A program made the position numbers and the translations under genes. From NCBI GenBank assembly GCA_002781265.1, contig PETS01000133.1, positions 1 to 19,343 on the forward strand: 19,343 nucleotides of DNA. The letters run 5' to 3'. How positions within the stretch are numbered: the stretch's first letter is position 1; each line of letters begins with the position of its first letter. Below, one piece after another: positions 14,165 to 19,343 of this stretch. The stretch is from Candidatus Falkowbacteria bacterium CG02_land_8_20_14_3_00_36_14 (GTDB lineage Bacteria; Patescibacteriota; Patescibacteriia; Patescibacteriales; UM-FILTER-36-11). Under the pieces are notes generated by a model that made no database searches, was not told the origin of the DNA, and saw nothing but the letters and a program-made list of their open reading frames with translations.

Positions 14165-14216
14165 TTCATAATTCATAATTCTTTATTCAATTTCTCAATC
14201 TCCTCTTCAATCGCCT
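14165..14216. repeat. 52-bp direct repeat, copy 2 (parent copy)
   Basis: Identical to 11424-11475. This copy is the genuine 3' end of the 278-residue gene: its last 13 codons, the TGA stop and the following AATTATG heptamers. The two copies bound a ~2.7-kb segment holding both DUF4143 ATPase genes. Confidence 0.93.
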
Positions 14217-15009
14217 TCCTCTCTAAAGAGCCGACGGGGTAATCCGCTAAAATTTTTCTCAACTCATCTAATGTTCTTTCTATTTCTATCTTTTGGTTTT
14301 TGGACGCTCGAACTTCTGATGTTATTAATGGCTTTTTAGCTGATTTTTTAGGATCATATAAAACAACCACTTTCCCCTTATTAGTAGTTACTAAACGGCC
14401 ATCTTTGGTTTTTAATAATAAATCGTCTTCAAACCCCTCTGGCGAAAAAGATGAAATATTTAAAAAATTATACAAAGCAAATAATCTTTTTAATACTTCT
14501 TTTTCTTTATCTGCCAATTTACTAAAATACGGACTTTGAAAATAATTAGCCCTAGCCAATGAACCACCGCCTTTTAAACTTGTATGGACAATATAATCTT
14601 TAAGCCAATCCACTACTGTTTTTAATTTTTTACTGCTATCTATTTCAACTAGCTTGATAATTGTTTCCTGGTTTTTTACTATCGCGTCTTTTAATATTTT
14701 TTTGCAACTATCCCTGTCTGTTATATGCAAAAATATTAATTTTTTTCTAATTCTCTCTGTTATATCCAGCTCCTCTAAATTTAAACCGATGGCTATGTTA
14801 TCTTTCAATAATTCAACAATTTCATTTGTATGTAAAAAGGGAATAATAAGAAACCTCAAAGCTATAAAAGCTTTTTTCAACATAGAATCATTATTGATTA
14901 ATCGCATATCATCGATGCTGATTTTCTTCAATATTTTTCTGGCATTATCTTCATCCAAATAAAAAATCAATTCCTCGGCTTGTTTGATAAAGTTATTTAA
15001 ATCTATCAT
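14173..15009 (-). CDS. Helical protein of unknown function, T4SS-linked
   Basis: This 278-residue soluble protein shows no recognised domain. The N-terminal ~130 residues are strongly helical (KQAEELIFYLDEDNARKILK, then LNLEELDITERIRKKLIFLH). A middle section (~150-215) contains KLADKEKEVLKRLFALYNFL and FEDDLLLKTKDGRLVTTNKG, a short beta hairpin-like stretch, then VVVLYDPKKSAKKP. The last 45 residues form a charged coiled coil (EIERTLDELRKILADYP, EEIEKLNKEL). It starts 21 bp after the VirB6-like gene, so it is probably part of that operon and may be a cytoplasmic partner of the membrane channel. The start is supported by a nearby GGA. Its 3' end was copied to 11424-11475. I do not assign a function. 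Confidence 0.8.
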   Translation of the reverse strand: MIDLNNFIKQAEELIFYLDEDNARKILKKISIDDMRLINNDSMLKKAFIALRFLIIPFLHTNEIVELLKDNIAIGLNLEELDITERIRKKLIFLHITDRDSCKKILKDAIVKNQETIIKLVEIDSSKKLKTVVDWLKDYIVHTSLKGGGSLARANYFQSPYFSKLADKEKEVLKRLFALYNFLNISSFSPEGFEDDLLLKTKDGRLVTTNKGKVVVLYDPKKSAKKPLITSEVRASKNQKIEIERTLDELRKILADYPVGSLERKAIEEEIEKLNKEL

Positions 15010-15030
15010 ATAATTTCCATAATAAAATCA

Positions 15031-17709
15031 TTAGACATTTTGATCTTCATCTAAAGCTTTTTTCATTTCTTCCAAACTATCTAACTTTCCGCTTTTTAGC
15101 TTGGTTTTTATAAATCCGCCGAAATATTTTATTAAATCAGCTTGCTGGGTATCGCCTTCTTTGGCTACCTCGACAGCTAAAGATTTTATCTGTCTTAAAA
15201 GTTTGGGATTTGAAGCTGCTTTAAAATTATCCGGCCTTAAACGTCTTATTTGCTCTAATTGATGCGCGGTTATATTACGCAATAACGTTTCTCCCTCGTC
15301 TGTTAAATAAGCCGCGGCGCCGTTAACATCCTCCGCGAACCAGGAATCGGGGTGCAGGTTTCTTGCCCAAGCTTGGCTTTCAAAAGTTTTAAGCTTGCTC
15401 GCTCCGGCCATTCTTCGCTCATCGCTGGCATGCAGTCTGCCGTCTTTAAAAGTCATTTCGTCATAGGTATGACCGCCAGTAGTCTGGTCCGCTTTACCCA
15501 TAGCATAAGTTATGGAATTGCCTTTTTGAATTCCAATTTCTCCAATGCCAGCGGCGATTTTCGCGCCCATACTTTTATTTAATCCTAATTCGCTGAACAT
15601 TGACTGTATCATGGCCTGGGCATTGGCGGCCGTCACAGGATTACTTCTAAAATCATCTTTGAGCGCCCCGACATTACTCTCATTCAATCCATTAACGGTT
15701 TTACTTTTGGCTAATTTTTCTAATAGGCCGTTGCTTTTTGTCATTAAACTTATCATTCTTCTATCTTTAAGAGATTCATTTATATCATTGTTTTGCGCCA
15801 ACAGCCTAAATCCACCGACAACTTTACTGGTTTCCCCTTTTTCAAAAGACTTTATTACTTCCTCAACAATCGCCCCGCTCTCATCGCCCGTAGATCTTCT
15901 TAATTCACTCATGGCGCTATCATATTGTTCTTCAGCCCCTCTTTCACTAAACACATAACCAATGCCTGCTCTTTTAGCCGCTTTTTCAGAACCCCATTTT
16001 CTGCCAAAAATTGTCGCCCGTGGATCTTCAAGAATGCTAGCTTGCTTCTCGTTTTCTTCTATTATTTTTTTGTCTTTTTCTTTGTCTAGTTTTTCCGGCT
16101 CATCCAATGACACCATATCATAATGATACTGCTCATTGGCATATTTCTTTTTTTCCTCTTCAGTGGTAAATTCCGGCGGAGCATTTTTAATATAACTAGC
16201 CAACATCTGAGTCCGTTCACTTTTATATTTTTCTTTATTTAACTTTTTATCCTCATCATCCAATCCTGTATTTTCGATCCTCTCGCCTGATCTGCCCGCA
16301 TTAAATCTTAATCTGGCAGCTTCTTCTTTGTCTCTTGTTATGTTGCCCGTACTTTTCTTAATGGCCCTATATTGGTCTATACTGGTGTATCTATTAACTA
16401 TATCATGCCAAGCTCCACTAACTGGCCCACCGGTTTCTTCACCAGTTTCATACTTTTGCAAAGCTTGCGCCCGGGATGCATCCCAACCTTTTTTGATTTG
16501 ACGATAATTCAAAGATTTAGCATAATATTTTACTCCTTCTTTGCCGAATATACGCTTTTGTAATTTCATTTGCGCTATATCTAAATTTCTGCCAGCTGTA
16601 AAAGTAAGGTCTTTTGCCCCCCTTCCAATTTCACTTGCCCCTCTTTTCAACATTCCCGAAGCTCGGCTTTGCAAACCCTTAACCGCGCCGGTACCCCAGC
16701 TGGCGCCGATTCCACCGATCTGGGATGATACCATTAGGCCGCCGACTAATAAACCTATAGCGATTAAAAAAGACATAAAACTTTTATCTGTAAGCATTTG
16801 AGTTAATGCATTTGTATCTGGTAAAATTAATGTATCACTTGAATTAAGAAATGCTAAATTAGAAAATTCACCTGACCGCTGTATTGTTATAAGAGATAGC
16901 CAAATAAAAAAAGCTAAAATCGGACCGTTAACTAAATATTTAGTAAAATCTCCCCAATACTGGGCAGAATATTTCTGTCCGCCGGGAAAGGTGCTTAATA
17001 AAAAAGCCAAGGGCGATAAAATAACATATATCCAAAGCATTATTACTCGCATAACAAAAACAACTAATATCGCCAGCATCGTAATGGTGGCAATTATTAA
17101 AAAGAGTACAGCAATAATCATAGCCGCAACTGTGTTGGTAAGATTTAATTGATTAGTGCTATCAGTCCATGTCGCAGAATTTTTTGCTACTTTAACATAT
17201 TCATCCACTCTCAATAAGTTAACAAAATTACCCCCACCGTCAGAAAAAGCTTTAACAAAAGTAGCCATTATAATTTGGGAAAAATCAATAAAAATACCAC
17301 AAATCATTTTAGAAAAATTCACCAAAACAGCCATTATTAATAATTTTGGCAACATTTTTTTTACATTATAATTTTCTATCCTTAAAATTGTGGCAAAAGC
17401 AATTATTAATAGCACTAAAATAAAAAACATATTAGCCAAATCCCTGACAATTTTCCAAGCTTCACTTATTGATTGTTCATTAATAAAATTATTATAATTT
17501 GTAATAATTATTATTGCTTTTATAACCACGGTTAATATTAAGCCACAAATAAGAATAAATAAACTTGCTATCCAACCAACCACGGTTACCACAACTTTAT
17601 CAATCGCTCCAGCCCAGCAAATATTAAATACACCAAAAGATAATATAATTAAAAAAAATATAAAAAAATTATTTAATATTTTTTTGTTTTTTGAATAAAA
17701 TTCTTTCAT
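15031..17709 (-). CDS. VirB6/TrbL-like polytopic membrane protein with long soluble tail
   Basis: This 892-residue protein probably forms the inner-membrane core of the type IV secretion system. Hydrophobic segments cover residues ~11-33, 37-70, 91-110, 120-153, 194-240, 260-277 and 309-330, giving seven to nine helices. The first may act as a signal anchor. SPLAFLLSTFPGG (~232-244) and the Gly-rich LVGGLMVSSQIGGIGASWGTG (~321-341) are typical of CPR VirB6-like proteins. The remaining ~550 residues (345-892) are hydrophilic, charged and largely helical, with no known enzyme motif. That tail is unusually long compared with classical VirB6 (~300 residues) and may be cytoplasmic. Its partner genes PrgI and VirB4 lie ~10 kb downstream, across a metabolic block. 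Confidence 0.85.
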   Translation of the reverse strand: MKEFYSKNKKILNNFFIFFLIILSFGVFNICWAGAIDKVVVTVVGWIASLFILICGLILTVVIKAIIIITNYNNFINEQSISEAWKIVRDLANMFFILVLLIIAFATILRIENYNVKKMLPKLLIMAVLVNFSKMICGIFIDFSQIIMATFVKAFSDGGGNFVNLLRVDEYVKVAKNSATWTDSTNQLNLTNTVAAMIIAVLFLIIATITMLAILVVFVMRVIMLWIYVILSPLAFLLSTFPGGQKYSAQYWGDFTKYLVNGPILAFFIWLSLITIQRSGEFSNLAFLNSSDTLILPDTNALTQMLTDKSFMSFLIAIGLLVGGLMVSSQIGGIGASWGTGAVKGLQSRASGMLKRGASEIGRGAKDLTFTAGRNLDIAQMKLQKRIFGKEGVKYYAKSLNYRQIKKGWDASRAQALQKYETGEETGGPVSGAWHDIVNRYTSIDQYRAIKKSTGNITRDKEEAARLRFNAGRSGERIENTGLDDEDKKLNKEKYKSERTQMLASYIKNAPPEFTTEEEKKKYANEQYHYDMVSLDEPEKLDKEKDKKIIEENEKQASILEDPRATIFGRKWGSEKAAKRAGIGYVFSERGAEEQYDSAMSELRRSTGDESGAIVEEVIKSFEKGETSKVVGGFRLLAQNNDINESLKDRRMISLMTKSNGLLEKLAKSKTVNGLNESNVGALKDDFRSNPVTAANAQAMIQSMFSELGLNKSMGAKIAAGIGEIGIQKGNSITYAMGKADQTTGGHTYDEMTFKDGRLHASDERRMAGASKLKTFESQAWARNLHPDSWFAEDVNGAAAYLTDEGETLLRNITAHQLEQIRRLRPDNFKAASNPKLLRQIKSLAVEVAKEGDTQQADLIKYFGGFIKTKLKSGKLDSLEEMKKALDEDQNV

Positions 17710-17734
17710 TTAATTAAAATATTATTTATGCGTA

Positions 17735-18322
17735 CTAAGGGTTGGTTATCCATTCCCAAGTGCCAGTTATTCCATCTACTGTTTTAAAAATTATACTATT
17801 CGCCAGCCATACTATTATGGCTATTATGCCAAAAATAATAAAAAATATTAATAAATCCAAAAAAATCAGACCCATTTTTTCCGCTATGCCGATTGTGTCG
17901 CCGGTTGCCCGGCCGGAAATTGATTTAGCTTCCGCCAGCGGCAGCCATTCATGGCCTAATTTGCAGAAAAGCCGTTCGCCGAAAACAAATGACAAAAACA
18001 CATGAAGATTTATCCATAAAATTGACGAACCGAAAGAGGGTATTATGGCCAGCCATGCCCACCGGAGCATACGGCCGGTTGCTTGGTTTACCGGGCTGAC
18101 GACCTTATTCTCCACCATCTGCCTGGTCTTCTCCTTTAAATCAAGCGCTCTTTTGGCGGCCGCCATTTTCATCCTCAATGACTGGTACCGCCCGGGCTGG
18201 TCCTCTTCCGCCTTTTCTTCCTCCTGACCATCCCCCTGCCTCAACCGCCGGGCGGCCAAGGCCTCCTGGGCCGGGCCGGAGAGAGTTTGATTTCTTAATA
18301 TGGCTTCGTCTATGCTGGACAT
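17735..18322 (-). CDS. Two-helix membrane protein of unknown function
   Basis: This 195-residue protein has a charged N-terminal half (~1-80; EEEKAEEDQPGRYQSLRMKM, then basic and helical). Two membrane segments follow: ~86-114 (LRWAWLAIIPSFGSSILWI) and ~150-178 (LIFLDLLIFFIIFGIIAIIV). A short tail ends TGTWEWITNP. It lies 25 bp before the VirB6-like gene and is probably co-transcribed, so it is plausibly a small accessory membrane subunit of the secretion system. The first ~60 codons are visibly GC-rich compared with the rest of the window, unlike any neighbour. The ATG at 18320-18322 begins only a few bases from the repeat cassette and has no Shine-Dalgarno. No family recognised. Confidence 0.8.
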   Translation of the reverse strand: MSSIDEAILRNQTLSGPAQEALAARRLRQGDGQEEEKAEEDQPGRYQSLRMKMAAAKRALDLKEKTRQMVENKVVSPVNQATGRMLRWAWLAIIPSFGSSILWINLHVFLSFVFGERLFCKLGHEWLPLAEAKSISGRATGDTIGIAEKMGLIFLDLLIFFIIFGIIAIIVWLANSIIFKTVDGITGTWEWITNP

Positions 18323-18325
18323 ACA

Positions 18326-18379
18326 ATTAATAAATTCGAAATTCGAAGCACGAAATCCTAAACAATATCTAAATTCAAA
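18326..18379. repeat. Heptamer-phased repeat, copy A (left end of cassette)
   Basis: 54 bp matching 18428-18481 with one mismatch. From 18331 it divides cleanly into seven 7-nt units, starting TAAATTC and GAAATTC and ending ATTCAAA. On the opposite strand, the array at 18939-18980 has the same beginning and end. Confidence 0.85.
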
Positions 18380-18427
18380 ATACGAATTACCAAAACTTTT
18401 AAAAAATTATAATTAATTTATTCCGAT

Positions 18428-18570
18428 ATTAATAAATACGAAATTCGAAGCACGAAATCCTAAACAATATCTAAATTCAAATTTTCAAATATTCAAAACA
18501 AAACTGTTTTAGATTTCGAATTTTCGTCATATGAATTTGTTTGGGATTTCGGATTTAGTGCTTCGTATTT
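18428..18570. repeat. Copy B plus inverted partner: long imperfect palindrome
   Basis: Copy B (18428-18481) duplicates copy A in direct orientation. From ~18509 to 18570 a related sequence runs in the opposite orientation (GTGCTTCG versus CGAAGCAC; GGATTTCG versus CGAAATCC). The half-sites face each other around AAAACTGTTTT near 18500. The right end touches the stop codon of the four-helix-bundle gene. Confidence 0.75.
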
Positions 18571-18939
18571 TTATTTCTCGAATTTTTTTAAAATTGAACC
18601 AAAAATCATCGTTAATTCCCCAGCTTCTTTTATTAAAATTTGTTGTTCTTTTGCTAATTCTTGATTATTATTAGCTTCAACAAGCATCAGCCAATATCTG
18701 CTTTCTTTTGCTTCTTTGCGGCAAATTTTTATTCTCATTATAAAATCTTTTTTGCTTAATGATTCGTTGGCTTCAATATAATTCGCTCCCACCGAACCAG
18801 AAGATCTGATCACCTGCTTGCCGTCTTCAATATTTGCTGTTATTCTTAACAGCTTCTTCACAAAACTCCTCACCTGCCTGGCAAATTTAAATGTACGTTC
18901 TTCTAAATCATATTGTTTTGAATTTCTTATTTCTGTCAT
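18571..18939 (-). CDS. Four-helix-bundle protein (S23 / 23S rRNA intervening-sequence protein family)
   Basis: This complete 122-residue member of the four-helix-bundle family was first known from proteins encoded in 23S rRNA intervening sequences. The signatures are EERTFKFARQVRSFVKKL (~13-30), RSSGSVGANYIEANESLSKKDF (~45-66), and RIKICRKEAKESRYWLML (~69-86), followed by a final amphipathic helix. Family members probably form pentameric or similar helical assemblies; their cellular role is unknown. There is no rRNA here. The gene fills a ~655-bp interval bounded by inverted 7-nt arrays, and its ATG is the last base of the right-hand array plus two more. It splits the upstream partial gene from the T4SS membrane genes and looks like a mobile or mobilised cassette. 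Confidence 0.93.
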   Translation of the reverse strand: MTEIRNSKQYDLEERTFKFARQVRSFVKKLLRITANIEDGKQVIRSSGSVGANYIEANESLSKKDFIMRIKICRKEAKESRYWLMLVEANNNQELAKEQQILIKEAGELTMIFGSILKKFEK

Positions 18940-18980
18940 TTGAATTTGTTTCGGATTTAGATATTCGAATTTCGGATTTA
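18939..18980 (-). repeat. Heptamer array linking stop codon and start codon
   Basis: Six exact 7-nt units on the minus strand start TAAATCC, GAAATTC and end ATTCAAA. The first three bases are the TAA stop codon of the upstream partial gene. The last base is the A of the four-helix-bundle ATG. The array is inverted relative to copies A and B. Confidence 0.8.
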
Positions 18981-19343
18981 AAATGTCACTACTATCCAGC
19001 CGTCATTAGCCACGGCAGTTTCATCGCCGAATTTCTGATAAATACTGCAATCATTTTTTCCGTTAGGCGTTTGCGCCATCGCGCCGGTACTGTCAATCTG
19101 GCCGCTACACCAGTCCCAATTGTCTTTAATATTAATTTTCGGCTGAACCAGGCAGCAATCCTGGCCAACCGGGCAGGGATTGCCGTTGCCAACACCATTA
19201 AAATTATTAACCGGCCCTCCGTTCAAACCGCAATAAACATTATTATTATTTAAACCCTGGTCAACCGCCCTTTTGCTCTTTAACTCCCAATAACCGTACA
19301 AATGGTAGAGCGAATGGGGCAAATTAGCATTCGGCTTGTCGCG
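18978..19343 (-). CDS. C-terminal end of a cysteine-rich, probably exported protein (5' part outside window)
   Basis: The frame is open to the window edge, giving ~121 residues of a longer protein. It contains six cysteines in aromatic and Asn/Gly-rich surroundings: VYCGLNGGP, NPCPVGQDCCLVQP, WDWCSGQ and NDCSIYQKF, ending NDGWIVVTF. This pattern suggests an extracytoplasmic, disulfide-stabilised domain. I recognise no family. Its position ahead of the T4SS membrane genes fits a surface or secreted component of that locus, but this is inference. The stop codon is supplied by the first heptamer of the repeat cassette, so its native C-terminus may have been altered by insertion. Confidence 0.75.
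   Translation of the reverse strand, partial: RDKPNANLPHSLYHLYGYWELKSKRAVDQGLNNNNVYCGLNGGPVNNFNGVGNGNPCPVGQDCCLVQPKINIKDNWDWCSGQIDSTGAMAQTPNGKNDCSIYQKFGDETAVANDGWIVVTF

Noticed and set aside
14120..14170. Short frame MNKASNVKKFRQT after the 278-residue gene
   Set aside because: Thirteen codons, AT-rich, starting inside a repeat; no evidence of a gene.
15545..15958. Open frame of ~137 codons on the plus strand
   Set aside because: It is antisense to the VirB6-like tail, with Ser/Leu-rich composition typical of a shadow of a charged coding strand.
1..19343. Reassigned TGA codon (as in some CPR lineages)
   Set aside because: Several genes end naturally at TGA (riboflavin kinase, both VirB4-ATPase and DUF4143 frames, the 278-residue gene) and no conserved Gly falls on TGA.

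Overview
The window is AT-rich and essentially every credible gene lies on the minus strand, so transcription runs from base 19343 towards base 1. The content points to a member of the Candidate Phyla Radiation (Patescibacteria), probably a Parcubacteria-like lineage. The indicators are a PrgI/VirB4-type secretion cluster with an N-terminal VirB4-like protein encoded separately, four-helix-bundle (S23/IVP family) genes set in short repeats, DUF4143 ATPases, an ORF6N protein and very tight gene packing. TGA serves as a normal stop. This assignment is an inference from gene content, not from a marker gene.

Region by region, in transcription order. (1) 19343-14173: the tail of a cysteine-rich, probably exported protein; a four-helix-bundle gene inside a repeat-built cassette; a two-helix membrane protein; an 892-residue VirB6/TrbL-like membrane protein; and a helical protein of unknown function. 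This is the upstream half of a type IV secretion-like (T4SS) locus. (2) 14164-11424: two AAA ATPases with DUF4143 C-termini, each with its own sigma70-like promoter, bounded by a perfect 52-bp direct repeat that duplicates the 3' end of the 278-residue gene. (3) 11400-9790: an ORF6N-domain gene overlapping an adenosine-kinase-like PfkB gene. (4) 9778-7155: a truncated four-helix-bundle remnant between inverted heptamer arrays, then ahcY and metK. With the kinase these cover SAM synthesis, S-adenosylhomocysteine hydrolysis and adenosine salvage. (5) 7143-5745: riboflavin synthase, lumazine synthase and a stand-alone riboflavin kinase. (6) 5752-1: the downstream half of the T4SS-like locus (a conserved-looking unknown, PrgI, VirB4 N-part, VirB4 ATPase, a VirB8-like candidate), ending in a comF start cut by the window edge.

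Genes from ahcY down to comF are almost gapless. The riboflavin kinase overlaps the next T4SS-side gene by 8 bp, so core metabolism and the secretion machine probably share transcripts. The metabolic and ATPase block therefore sits inside what looks like one secretion locus.

The strongest unexplained signal is a class of 7-nt tandem repeats. They occur at gene junctions, usually beginning at the stop codon of the upstream gene. They bracket both four-helix-bundle genes as inverted arrays, and one lies in frame inside ahcY. A separate GGAGC array lies in frame inside the adenosine kinase gene. Shine-Dalgarno sequences are largely absent, and one ATPase gene appears to be leaderless. No rRNA, tRNA, CRISPR array or transposase gene was seen.
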